The notes beneath the pieces are model-generated. The model did no database searches and had not been told where the DNA came from. It saw only the letters and a program-made list of their open reading frames with translations. The position numbers and the translations under genes were made by a program. From the NCBI RefSeq assembly GCF_022570735.2, contig NZ_JANCNS010000001.1:1-64000 (forward strand): DNA of 64,000 bases. The letters are read 5' to 3'. Origin of the DNA: Christiangramia oceanisediminis (lineage in GTDB: Bacteria; Bacteroidota; Bacteroidia; Flavobacteriales; Flavobacteriaceae). Shown piece after piece: positions 9,454 to 18,120 of this stretch (positions are counted from its first letter, which is position 1; each line of letters starts with the position of its first letter).

Positions 9454-9461
9454 CAAATATA
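9454..9461 (-). promoter_or_regulatory. Possible accA promoter -7 box
   Basis: TATATTTG on the minus strand matches TAnnTTTG and lies 33 bases before the accA ATG. No TTTG at the ideal distance is visible, so only the -7 half is supported. Confidence 0.35.
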
Positions 9462-9519
9462 ACAACTTTGAAAGGATAGAATTCCCGGATGCGGTTTAAA
9501 TTTTGAAGGAATTTCCTGA

Positions 9520-10596
9520 TTAACGCTTTGCCCGCAACAGCAGTACTACCGCGAGAATTCCGAACACGAAATTAGGGAACCAAACGGCGATAAGGGGCGA
9601 AAAGCTGGACTGCTCTGCCATGGTCCCGAAAACCTTATCAAAGAAAATAAAGATAAAGGCCAGCGAGATCCCAACTGCCAGGTTAATTCCCATCCCTCCT
9701 CTTCTCTTAAAAGAAGCAACGGCCACTGCAATAATAGTTAGGATAAATGCCGAAATCGGGATACTCCACCTTTTATAGGCAACCACGAGGTAGCGGTTGA
9801 TGTTCCCTGAACCTCTCCTTCGCTCGGTCTCGATAAAATTGTTCAGTTCGGTATAATTTAGGGTTTCAGCGATGTATGACTCAGGTGTTAACTCGTCAAA
9901 TTCAAAAGGAAGTATGGTATCAAGGGTACGCATGAACATGATGCTGTCTTCTTCTTTTCCAACAATTCTCTTATCCACCCTGCTAAGGTTGTAAAGACTA
10001 TCTTCTTCATTATACCGCAGATTTGAAGCACTTATCTTGAACTTTAACTCGTTTCCTTCAAAATGTTCCAGGGTAAAGTTCCTGGCCGATTTGGTCTTGG
10101 GCTGAAAATGACTTGCGTAGATATATTCATTATCATTCACCTGCCTGTACACATCATCGGTCTCCTGGGTTTTTTCCCCACGCTTTAGATACTGGTACTT
10201 AAATTCGTTAAAACCCTTACTGGCCTGTGGCGCCAGGTACATCGATAAAAATAAAGCTCCAAGGCATACGATGGTCGCTCCTATTAAATACGGCCTGAGG
10301 AACCGATAAAAAGAAACCCCGCTACTTAAAAACGCAACGATCTCGGTATTCATCGCCAGCTTGGAAGTAAACCAGATTATAGAAAGGAAAAGGAAAATAG
10401 GAAACAACAGATTGGCAAAATAGACCGTGAAATCTATATAATAATAGACCACCTCCATAAACGGAACCTCGTTGGCCAGGATCTTATCGATCTTTTCGGC
10501 CAGGTTCACCGTGATCCCAATAGGAATGAATAACACCAGCATCATGATGAAGGTGCCGAGGTAACGTTTTAATATGTACCAGTCAAGGATCTTCAA
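9520..10596 (-). CDS. LptF/LptG family LPS export permease
   Basis: YjgP/YjgQ-type permease of the lipopolysaccharide export complex, inner membrane. 358 residues: three N-terminal membrane segments after LDWYILKRYLGTF, a large periplasmic beta-jellyroll domain (about 130-260), and three C-terminal segments including KRWSIPISAFILTIIAVAVA. Only one such gene is in the window, so LptF and LptG cannot be told apart with certainty; the N-terminus is more LptG-like. Its ATPase partner LptB is encoded at 19346. It lies 9 bases after tgt and is probably cotranscribed. Confidence 0.9.
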   Translation of the reverse strand: MKILDWYILKRYLGTFIMMLVLFIPIGITVNLAEKIDKILANEVPFMEVVYYYIDFTVYFANLLFPIFLFLSIIWFTSKLAMNTEIVAFLSSGVSFYRFLRPYLIGATIVCLGALFLSMYLAPQASKGFNEFKYQYLKRGEKTQETDDVYRQVNDNEYIYASHFQPKTKSARNFTLEHFEGNELKFKISASNLRYNEEDSLYNLSRVDKRIVGKEEDSIMFMRTLDTILPFEFDELTPESYIAETLNYTELNNFIETERRRGSGNINRYLVVAYKRWSIPISAFILTIIAVAVASFKRRGGMGINLAVGISLAFIFIFFDKVFGTMAEQSSFSPLIAVWFPNFVFGILAVVLLLRAKR

Positions 10597-10605
10597 TTCC
10601 TAAGC

Positions 10606-11736
10606 TTATAGACGTTTATCCATTTGTTTTACCATCCTGTCCTTCCAGGGTGTAAAATCCCCGGCTAAGATATGTTTTCTGGCCTCTCTTACCAACCACA
10701 GGTAAAAACTAAGATTATGGATACTTGCAATTTGCCTGCCAAGCATTTCGTTCACCGAAAATAAATGCCGAACATAGGCTTTGGAATACATCGAATCCAC
10801 AAAGCTCTCTCCTTCAGGATCCAAGGGAGAAAAATCATCCTCCCACTTCTTGTTCTTGATATTTATGGTTCCATGGGAGGTGAACAACATCCCGTTACGG
10901 CCATTTCGTGTTGGCATTACGCAATCGAACATATCTACCCCTAACGCGATATTTTCCAGAATATTGATTGGAGTTCCCACACCCATCAGGTAACGCGGTT
11001 TGTCTTCGGGAAGAATATCGGTCACCACTTCGGTCATGGCGTACATTTCTTCGGCTGGTTCTCCTACTGAAAGTCCGCCAATGGCATTCCCTTCAGCACC
11101 GGCATTCGCGATATATTCAGCAGATTGTTTCCGAAGATCCTTATAAGTACTACCCTGAACGATTGGAAACAGGGTTTGTTTAAAATCGTAGATTTCAGGG
11201 GTCTTTTTCAAATGGTTTATACACCTGTCCAGCCATCGATGCGTCATATGCATAGACCGCTTTGCATAATTATAATCAGAGGGATACGGCGTGCATTCAT
11301 CAAAAGCCATGATGATGTCGGCGCCAATGGCCCGCTGAATTTCCATCACATTTTCAGGAGTAAAGGTATGATAGGAGCCATCTATATGAGATTTGAACTT
11401 CACGCCTTCTTCCTTGATCTTCCTTCGGGCCGAAAGCGAATACACCTGGTATCCACCGCTATCGGTGAGGATATTCCGGTCCCAGTTCATGAATTTATGG
11501 AGTCCCCCGGCTTTTTTCAGAATATCGGTTTGAGGCCTTAAATATAAATGATAGGTGTTGCCCAGGATGATATCGGGATTGATATCTTCCTTTAGTTCTT
11601 TCTGGTGTACTCCTTTAACCGAAGCCACCGTACCCACCGGCATAAAAATAGGGGTTTCAATTTTACCATGATCGGTTGTGATCGTACCTGCGCGCGCTTT
11701 ACTACCGGGATCGGTAGTGAAAAGTTCAAATTCCAT
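10606..11736 (-). CDS. tgt: Queuine tRNA-ribosyltransferase
   Basis: Exchanges guanine-34 for a queuosine precursor in tRNAs with GUN anticodons. TIM-barrel motifs are present: the nucleophilic-Asp region GVDMFDCVMPTRNGRNG, and ILTDSGGYQVYSL. I start at MEFELF (376 residues), where the family normally begins, rather than seven codons upstream. The usual zinc motif CxCxxC after LDPE is replaced by GESFVD, so all three Cys ligands are missing although the following YSKAYVRHL and IHNL segments align well. This may be a Bacteroidota lineage trait. Confidence 0.95.
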   Translation of the reverse strand: MEFELFTTDPGSKARAGTITTDHGKIETPIFMPVGTVASVKGVHQKELKEDINPDIILGNTYHLYLRPQTDILKKAGGLHKFMNWDRNILTDSGGYQVYSLSARRKIKEEGVKFKSHIDGSYHTFTPENVMEIQRAIGADIIMAFDECTPYPSDYNYAKRSMHMTHRWLDRCINHLKKTPEIYDFKQTLFPIVQGSTYKDLRKQSAEYIANAGAEGNAIGGLSVGEPAEEMYAMTEVVTDILPEDKPRYLMGVGTPINILENIALGVDMFDCVMPTRNGRNGMLFTSHGTINIKNKKWEDDFSPLDPEGESFVDSMYSKAYVRHLFSVNEMLGRQIASIHNLSFYLWLVREARKHILAGDFTPWKDRMVKQMDKRL

Positions 11737-11846
11737 AATTGCTTTTAATCGCTGCAAAGATACTCAACTAAAAATCAAATCGAAGGTTTTCTGGAAACAG
11801 AGCCCTTAGCTTTTGAACAAAAAGTTGATATCTGCTAAAAACTTAC

Positions 11847-11877
11847 TTTGCTAAAGCTATTTAAAAACCTATTTTTG
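11847..11877 (+). promoter_or_regulatory. Transketolase operon promoter
   Basis: TTTG (11847-11850), a gap of exactly 19 bases and TATTTTTG (11870-11877) is a near-ideal Bacteroidota promoter, with the start codon 27 bases further on. Confidence 0.65.
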
Positions 11878-11903
11878 CGGCATCAAAAACAACACAATTT
11901 AAA

Positions 11904-12749
11904 ATGCCAGACATCAAGGAATTACAGGATTTTGCAACCCAGGTTCGCAGAGATATTCTAAGACAGGTTCACAAGGTTAATTCGGGGCATCCCGGAGGTT
12001 CATTAGGCTGTACTGAATTTTTCACAGCATTGTACAAAGTGGTAATGGACCATAATACCGATTTTGATATGGACGGAAAGGACGAAGATCTTTTCTTCCT
12101 TTCAAACGGACATATCTCTCCCGTTTTTTACAGCGTACTTGCCCGCACCGGTTATTTCCCGGTAGAAGAGTTAAACACTTTCAGACTTATCGATTCAAGA
12201 CTTCAGGGACATCCAACTACTCATGAAGGACTTCCAGGCGTGAGGATCGCATCTGGATCGCTGGGACAGGGAATGAGCGTTGCCATTGGTGCTGCCCAGA
12301 CTAAAAAGCTCAACAAGGATAAGCACCTTGTTTTTTCACTTCACGGAGATGGTGAACTTCAGGAAGGTCAGAACTGGGAAGCCATCATGTATGCAGCCGG
12401 AAACAAGGTAGACAATTTAATTTCTACCATTGACCTTAATGGCCAGCAGATAGATGGAAGTACCGAAACCGTTCTACCATTGGGTAACCTTAGAGCCAAG
12501 TTCGAGGCCTTTGGCTGGGATGTAATGGAGATCGAAAATGGCAATGACCTGCAACAGGTCATCGACGGTCTTAACGAGGCAAAATCCAGAACCGGTAAAG
12601 GAAAACCGGTTTGTATAATTATGAATACGGTAATGGGTCACGGGGTAGATTTTATGATGCACACCCACGCGTGGCACGGAAAAGCTCCCAATGACGAGCA
12701 ATTAGAGAACGCGCTTTCTCAAAACTCGGAAACCCTTGGAGATTATTAA
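11904..12749 (+). CDS. Transketolase N-terminal subunit
   Basis: Thiamine-diphosphate-binding half of a split transketolase, which moves two-carbon ketol units in the non-oxidative pentose phosphate pathway. 281 residues, including HPGGSLGCTEF near the N-terminus and the TPP motif GDGELQEGQNWE...N (about 150-175). The C-terminal half is the next gene, 36 bases downstream. Single-chain transketolases are over 650 residues; this two-gene form is common in Bacteroidota and archaea. It follows a strong promoter shared back-to-back with tgt. Confidence 0.95.
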   Translation: MPDIKELQDFATQVRRDILRQVHKVNSGHPGGSLGCTEFFTALYKVVMDHNTDFDMDGKDEDLFFLSNGHISPVFYSVLARTGYFPVEELNTFRLIDSRLQGHPTTHEGLPGVRIASGSLGQGMSVAIGAAQTKKLNKDKHLVFSLHGDGELQEGQNWEAIMYAAGNKVDNLISTIDLNGQQIDGSTETVLPLGNLRAKFEAFGWDVMEIENGNDLQQVIDGLNEAKSRTGKGKPVCIIMNTVMGHGVDFMMHTHAWHGKAPNDEQLENALSQNSETLGDY

Positions 12750-12785
12750 TCTCTGCATTCATTAATTATCAAAATTCAGACTAGC

Positions 12786-13739
12786 ATGAAAGAATATAAG
12801 AATACAGGAAATAAAGATACCAGGTCAGGATTTGGAGATGGCCTTACCGAACTGGGAAGATCCAATCCAAATGTGGTGGCCCTTTGTGCCGACCTTGTTG
12901 GCTCTCTGAAAATGCAGGACTTTATCGATGAAAACCCAGAAAGATTTTTCCAGGTTGGGATCGCTGAAGCGAACATGATGGGAATGGCTGCCGGACTTAC
13001 CATTGGTGGCAAGATCCCTTTCGCCGGAACCTTCGCCAATTTTGCTACCGGAAGGGTTTACGACCAGATTAGACAAAGTATTGCCTATTCTGGCAAAAAT
13101 GTGAAGATATGCGCTTCACACTCAGGAGTAACCCTGGGTGAAGATGGAGCCACTCACCAGATCCTTGAGGATATCGGTTTGATGAAAATGCTTCCTGGAA
13201 TGACGGTTATCAACACCTGTGATTTCAACCAGACGAAAGCAGCGACCATTGCCATCGCAGAACATGACGGACCTGTTTATCTTCGCTTCGGAAGGCCAAA
13301 AGTGGCTAATTTCACTCCTGAAGATCAAAAGTTCGAAATAGGAAAAGCCGTGAAATTATACGATGGGACTGATGTTACCATCATCGCAACCGGCCACCTG
13401 GTATGGGAAGCCATCCAGGCAGCTGTTGAACTGAACGAAAAAGGGATCAGTGCAGAAGTGATCAATATACATACGATCAAGCCTCTTGACGAGGAAGCCA
13501 TTATCGAATCGGTTAAAAAGACCGGATGTGTAGTGACTGCTGAAGAGCATAATTTCCTTGGCGGTCTTGGAGAAAGCGTAGCCCGAACCCTGGCTCTAAA
13601 CAATCCTGCTCCCCAGGAATTCGTTGCTACCCAGGATACCTTCGGGGAAAGCGGTACTCCGGAGCAATTAATGGATAAGTATGGCCTGAATGCAGCCGCA
13701 ATCGTGAAAGCTGCTAAAAAGGTGTTAAATAGAAAATAA
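12786..13739 (+). CDS. Transketolase C-terminal subunit
   Basis: Pyrimidine-binding and C-terminal domains of the split transketolase, 317 residues. The Pyr domain contains [14 protein letters not shown], with the Glu that activates the cofactor, and [15 protein letters not shown]; the C-terminal domain follows from about residue 190. Must pair with the upstream gene product to be active. Related to DXP synthase in fold, but the partner gene and overall length favour transketolase. Followed by a strong terminator. Confidence 0.95.
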   Translation: MKEYKNTGNKDTRSGFGDGLTELGRSNPNVVALCADLVGSLKMQDFIDENPERFFQVGIAEANMMGMAAGLTIGGKIPFAGTFANFATGRVYDQIRQSIAYSGKNVKICASHSGVTLGEDGATHQILEDIGLMKMLPGMTVINTCDFNQTKAATIAIAEHDGPVYLRFGRPKVANFTPEDQKFEIGKAVKLYDGTDVTIIATGHLVWEAIQAAVELNEKGISAEVINIHTIKPLDEEAIIESVKKTGCVVTAEEHNFLGGLGESVARTLALNNPAPQEFVATQDTFGESGTPEQLMDKYGLNAAAIVKAAKKVLNRK

Positions 13740-13763
13740 CATTCAGCTGTCCATCAACAACTT

Positions 13764-13803
13764 AGAAGCCTTCCAGTCTTAAAACGGGAAGGCTTCTCTT
13801 TTT
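13764..13803 (+). terminator. Transketolase operon terminator
   Basis: Perfect 11-base stem AGAAGCCTTCC / GGAAGGCTTCT followed by CTTTTT, 25 bases after the stop codon. Confidence 0.9.
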
Positions 13804-13861
13804 ATGCGGAAATAAACAAAGCTCCGCATACGTTATTAAAGCCTAAACAAATCTATTTTTT

Positions 13862-14461
13862 ATGAAAAAGCTACTATTGTTAGCCCTGCTTCTGTCAGGA
13901 GTTGGAACCTACGCCCAGAGCGCCGAATTCGGACTGAAAGGTGGTCTGAATTTTGGAGCTACCGGAGACTATGAAACTTTTGATGACGTAACCGGCGACT
14001 TTAAGGAATCAATGAGCGGAGACAGCAAAACAGGATTCCACGCAGGGGTCTTTGCGCAGTTCAAAGTGCTTGGGATCTTCCTGCAACCAGAATTGATGTA
14101 TACCGAACTTACCACCGATTATTCAGAATTCGAATACAAACTAAGCAAGATAGACGCGCCGGTGCTCTTAGGAATTAATATTCTTGGTCCATTAAACATC
14201 AAAGCAGGACCTTCTTTTCAATATATTCTGAAGAATGAAGTTGAAAAAAGCGACATCAGTATTGGTGAGGTTGAGAATGACATCACAGCTGGGTATCAGC
14301 TTGGCGCCGGGCTTGATCTTGGCCGCCTGGCTTTCGACCTAAGATATGAGGGTTCATTTTCAGATAATTCCGCTTCCGGAATAGACCAAATGGCCAATGA
14401 AACCTTCACCATTGATTCAAGGCCTTCTCAATGGATCCTGAGTTTGTCTTATAGTTTATAA
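13862..14461 (+). CDS. Outer-membrane beta-barrel protein (PorT-like)
   Basis: 199 residues with a clear signal peptide (KKLLLLALLLSGVGTYAQ) and alternating beta-strand character afterwards, ending in an aromatic/hydrophobic strand LSLSYSL typical of barrels. It resembles the small 'outer membrane beta-barrel' proteins abundant in Bacteroidota. Specific function unknown; PorT itself belongs to type IX secretion, but nothing here proves that role. Monocistronic, between two terminators. Confidence 0.85.
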   Translation: MKKLLLLALLLSGVGTYAQSAEFGLKGGLNFGATGDYETFDDVTGDFKESMSGDSKTGFHAGVFAQFKVLGIFLQPELMYTELTTDYSEFEYKLSKIDAPVLLGINILGPLNIKAGPSFQYILKNEVEKSDISIGEVENDITAGYQLGAGLDLGRLAFDLRYEGSFSDNSASGIDQMANETFTIDSRPSQWILSLSYSL

Positions 14462-14474
14462 ATATTAGTTATTA

Positions 14475-14505
14475 AAAAAGCCCTTCGATAATCGAAGGGC
14501 TTTTT
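14475..14505 (+). terminator. Barrel gene terminator
   Basis: AAAAAGCCCTTCGA, loop TAA, TCGAAGGGCTTTTT: a 14-base perfect stem with U-tail, 13 bases after the stop codon. The A-run on the other side means it could also work leftward. Confidence 0.92.
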
Positions 14506-14870
14506 ATTTTCTATTTTTTATTTGAAATAATTCGCACCTGGTTGATGAATTTATTCGATTCAAAATTCTTAATTAGTGAAACAATTTAGAGTTTATATTC
14601 GAAGCGCTTTGGCCTATCGAAAGATTTCCGTGGATTTTGAAGCGAAAGGATCGTAAAATTTTATGCTGTTTGAGCCTTTTGTTACAAGATTCCATACGTT
14701 CAAATCAAAATGGCGAGTTCATAAAATTTAGATCCTGAGTAAAAAGAATCAGGAAAACTTTCGTAAGCCTTGATTTTTTGCTTCTTTTTCATCAAGGAAA
14801 AAGAAGAAATAGAAACTTGTTACCTTAAAACAGGATTCCCTTTCGAACAAAAAGACCAAAAGAAAGCTTT
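14506..14870. other. Gene-free stretch between barrel gene and recQ
   Basis: No gene. After the terminator come about 100 AT-rich bases with nothing recognisable, then a structured repeat (14611-14816) that recurs at 25396-25576, then about 50 bases to the recQ stop. Confidence 0.75.
14611..14816 (+). repeat. Structured intergenic repeat, copy 1
   Basis: Shares an ordered set of blocks with 25396-25576: GGCCTnTCGA, TTCCGT, TTTGAAG, CTGTTTGAG, GGCGAGTTC, AAGCCTTGATTTTTTGCTTC and the tail AAGAAGAA. The arms 14648-14665 and 14720-14735 pair over 16 positions with two bulges, enclosing the conserved CTGTTTGAG and GGCGAGTTC. Four of these pairs are changed on both sides in the other copy. A second module has two mutually exclusive hairpins: CCTTGAT (14768-14774) with ATCAAGG (14791-14797), or CTTCTTTTT (14781-14789) with AAAAAGAAG (14798-14806). 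Confidence 0.8.
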
Positions 14871-17069
14871 CTAATTCGCGACCTGGCTTATAAACTTAAT
14901 TCGATACAACCTCAACTCCTCATCATCATACTCCCCATCGAATTCCTCCATCGCCTCGTCGATCTTATCGGTTTCAGCTTCAAGGAAATATTCGTGAATC
15001 TCTTCTTGCTGATCTTCATCAAGGATCTCATCAAGGTAATAATCGATATTCAGTTTCGTACCGCTATACACGATAGCTTCCATCTCCTTGATGAATTCGG
15101 GCATTTCCATTCCCTTGGCCGAAGCGATATCGGGTAATGGCAATTTTCGGTCCACGTTCTGAATGATATATAACTTAAGAGCCGAATTCGCCCCGGTTGA
15201 TTTCACAACGAAATCATCAGGCCTTATAATATCGTTATCCTCTACATATCGCGAAATAAGATCAACGAATTCCTGACCATATTTTTTTGCCTTTCCTTCT
15301 CCTACGCCGTGAATGTTGCCAAGTTCTTCCAGCGTGACCGGGTATTTAAGCGCCATATCTTCTAACGAAGGATCCTGGAAAATAACAAAAGGTGGCAATT
15401 CTTTGCGATTAGCGACCTTTTTTCTTAATTCCTTCAGCATTTTAACCAGCTGTGCATCTACCGATCCTCCAGCCTTGTCAGCCTTAACGGCCGCTTCTTC
15501 AGTCGAGGCATCATAGATATGATCTTCGGTCATCATAAATGAAGTAGGATTCTTCAAATATTCATGACCTCTATCAGTAAGTTTTAAAACCCCGTAAGTT
15601 TCGATATCCTTGCGGAGGTAACCGGCGACCAGGGCCTGTCGGCTAAGGGCCATCCAGTAATTACTGTCCTGGTGAGCGCCTTTTCCGAATAAGGGATGCT
15701 CATCGGTCTTATGGGAAAGGATCACCGCGTTGGATTTTCCCATCAGCGTTTTTACAACCTCTTTAGATTTATATAATTCCTTGGTTTCCCTAACCGTTTT
15801 CAGGAGTAGTTCCAGGTCTTCTTTAGCTTCATGCTGTTTCTTGGGGTTACGCACATTATCATCCATGCTGGCACCCTCACCAGATTCGGAATCGAAATCC
15901 TCTCCAAAATAATGAAGGATGAACTTCCTCCTGGATACCGAAGTTTCGGCATAAGCCACAACTTCCTGCAACAGGGCATGCCCGATCTCCTGTTCTGCAA
16001 CAGGCTTACCGCTCATGAACTTCTCCAGCTTCTCAATATCTTTATAGGAATAGAATGCCAGGCAATGACCTTCTCCGCCATCTCTACCGGCACGACCGGT
16101 TTCCTGGTAATAACTTTCAATACTTTTAGGGATATCGTGATGGATCACAAAACGCACATCAGGTTTATCGATCCCCATTCCGAAGGCGATGGTCGCAACC
16201 ACCACATCGATATCTTCCATCAGGAACATGTCCTGATGCTTAGACCTTTTCTTGGCGTCCAGACCGGCATGATAAGGAACCGCTTTTATACCGTTCACCT
16301 GCAGGGTCTGGGCCAGTTCTTCCACCTTCTTTCTACTAAGACAATAGATGATCCCCGACTTTCCTGAATTCTTCTTTACAAAACGGATGATATCCGCATC
16401 CACATTCTTGGTCTTCGGCCTCACTTCATAATAGAGGTTTGGCCTGTTAAAACTGGCCTTGAACGTTTTAGCATGGGGAATACCCAGGTTCTTAAGGATA
16501 TCTTCCTGTACTTTGGGAGTAGCCGTCGCCGTTAAGGCGATAATTGGAATATCATCTCCTATTCGCTTTAGAATATGCCTGAGATTTCGATATTCGGGCC
16601 TGAAGTCATGACCCCATTCGCTTATACAATGAGCCTCATCAATAGCCATAAAAGCGATCTTCTGCTCGCGTAAAAAGTCTACATAATCTTCCTTGGTAAG
16701 GGATTCAGGAGCCACGTAAAGCAGTTTGGTGATCCCGGTACGGATATCGGCCTTAACCTGGTTTACCTCGGTTTTATTAAGAGAGGAATTCAAAACATGA
16801 GCCACACCATGATGTGAGGAGATGCCGCGAATGGCATCTACCTGGTTTTTCATCAAAGCAATAAGGGGCGATACTACGATAGCGGTACCGTCTGAGATAA
16901 GAGCGGGAAGCTGATAGCATAGCGATTTACCTCCGCCAGTTGGCATTACAACAAACGTATCATTTCTATTTACGATACTGGTAATTACATCTTGCTGAAG
17001 CCCCTTAAACTGACTAAATCCAAAGTACTTCTTAAGTTCTTTGTGTAAATCAATTTCGGTCAAACCCAT
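14871..17069 (-). CDS. recQ: ATP-dependent DNA helicase RecQ
   Basis: 3'-5' helicase in recombination and repair. 732 residues, longer than the about 610 of E. coli. Walker A MPTGGGKSLCYQLP near residue 40, DEAH box IDEAHCISEWGHDFRPEY, motif VI QETGRAGRDG, then a RecQ C-terminal region and an HRDC domain (about 525-600), followed by an acidic tail of about 130 residues. The usual RQC zinc cysteines are not evident; the corresponding segment reads SRRKFILHYFGEDF. Divergent from kdsD. Confidence 0.95.
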   Translation of the reverse strand: MGLTEIDLHKELKKYFGFSQFKGLQQDVITSIVNRNDTFVVMPTGGGKSLCYQLPALISDGTAIVVSPLIALMKNQVDAIRGISSHHGVAHVLNSSLNKTEVNQVKADIRTGITKLLYVAPESLTKEDYVDFLREQKIAFMAIDEAHCISEWGHDFRPEYRNLRHILKRIGDDIPIIALTATATPKVQEDILKNLGIPHAKTFKASFNRPNLYYEVRPKTKNVDADIIRFVKKNSGKSGIIYCLSRKKVEELAQTLQVNGIKAVPYHAGLDAKKRSKHQDMFLMEDIDVVVATIAFGMGIDKPDVRFVIHHDIPKSIESYYQETGRAGRDGGEGHCLAFYSYKDIEKLEKFMSGKPVAEQEIGHALLQEVVAYAETSVSRRKFILHYFGEDFDSESGEGASMDDNVRNPKKQHEAKEDLELLLKTVRETKELYKSKEVVKTLMGKSNAVILSHKTDEHPLFGKGAHQDSNYWMALSRQALVAGYLRKDIETYGVLKLTDRGHEYLKNPTSFMMTEDHIYDASTEEAAVKADKAGGSVDAQLVKMLKELRKKVANRKELPPFVIFQDPSLEDMALKYPVTLEELGNIHGVGEGKAKKYGQEFVDLISRYVEDNDIIRPDDFVVKSTGANSALKLYIIQNVDRKLPLPDIASAKGMEMPEFIKEMEAIVYSGTKLNIDYYLDEILDEDQQEEIHEYFLEAETDKIDEAMEEFDGEYDDEELRLYRIKFISQVAN

Positions 17070-17091
17070 TCAATTGTGTTACAATTTTACA

Positions 17092-17099
17092 TACATTTG
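17092..17099 (+). promoter_or_regulatory. Possible kdsD promoter -7 box
   Basis: TACATTTG matches TAnnTTTG. A TTG lies 15 bases upstream, shorter than the ideal spacing. The start codon is 56 bases downstream. Confidence 0.35.
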
Positions 17100-17154
17100 C
17101 ATTAACTAAATATACATATTTCTTTAGTACCTGCAATTCTTAATTCAATCTAAT

Positions 17155-18120
17155 TTGAAACTTAGAGATCAAATCATTTCTTCCGCAAAAGAAACCATTT
17201 CCAACGAAGCCAAAGCAATCGCGAATCTCGAAAATTTCATAGATGATGATTTCATCCAGGCAGTAGACATCATATATCGTTCCAAAGGCAGAGTTGTGGT
17301 AACGGGAATTGGCAAAAGTGCTATTATCGCTAACAAAATAGTGGCCACTCTCAATTCTACCGGCACCCCTTCCATCTTTATGCATGCAGCAGATGCCATA
17401 CATGGAGACCTGGGTATCGTGCAACAGGACGACGTGGTGATCTGTATCTCCAAAAGCGGAAACAGCCCGGAAATCAAGATCCTGGTACCTTTAATTAAGA
17501 ATTTCAACAATACTTTAATAGCGCTAACCGCGAATAAGGAATCTTTTCTTGGCCTCGAAGCCCATCATGTACTCAACTGTTATGTGGAGAAAGAAGCCTG
17601 CCCTAATAACCTGGCCCCTACCACGAGTACAACTGCACAGATGGTTATGGGCGATGCGCTTGCCATATGCCTGCTGAACCTGAAAGGTTTTAGCAGCAGG
17701 GATTTTGCGAAATATCATCCCGGTGGTTCTCTTGGAAAAAAACTATATCTCAGGGTTGGCGATATCGTCTCTCAGAACATGGTACCTAAAGTAACTCCCG
17801 AAACCGAGGTGGCCAATGCCATTATCGAGATCTCCGAAAAGATGCTGGGTGTTACCGCTGTTCTGGAAGATGAAAAGATAATTGGAGTGATCACAGACGG
17901 AGACATCAGGCGTATGCTAAAGGACCAGCAGGAGATCAAAGGTCTCAGGGCTGCAGACATTATGAGTGAAAATCCCAAGACCATAGATGTTGATACGCTT
18001 GCCGTGGAAGCCATGGATATTCTGAAAAAGAACAAGATCTCCCAGTTACTGGCTGTAGAAAACGGGAAATATGTAGGGGTTGTGCATTTGCATAATTTAA
18101 TTCGAGAAGGAATATTGTAA
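17155..18120 (+). CDS. kdsD: Arabinose-5-phosphate isomerase (KdsD/KpsF/GutQ family)
   Basis: Converts ribulose-5-phosphate to arabinose-5-phosphate, the first step to Kdo of lipopolysaccharide. 321 residues: an SIS domain (about 35-170; VTGIGKSAIIANKIVATLNSTGT, SKSGNSPEIK) and two CBS domains (about 205-320). Start is TTG; the N-terminal helix is family-typical so I accept it. Its stop overlaps the tatC start by one base (TAATG), giving translational coupling. LPS-export lptB lies downstream in the same operon. Confidence 0.95.
   Translation: MKLRDQIISSAKETISNEAKAIANLENFIDDDFIQAVDIIYRSKGRVVVTGIGKSAIIANKIVATLNSTGTPSIFMHAADAIHGDLGIVQQDDVVICISKSGNSPEIKILVPLIKNFNNTLIALTANKESFLGLEAHHVLNCYVEKEACPNNLAPTTSTTAQMVMGDALAICLLNLKGFSSRDFAKYHPGGSLGKKLYLRVGDIVSQNMVPKVTPETEVANAIIEISEKMLGVTAVLEDEKIIGVITDGDIRRMLKDQQEIKGLRAADIMSENPKTIDVDTLAVEAMDILKKNKISQLLAVENGKYVGVVHLHNLIREGIL

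Noticed and set aside
15831-16367. 178-residue frame opposite recQ
   Set aside because: Antisense shadow of the conserved helicase core.
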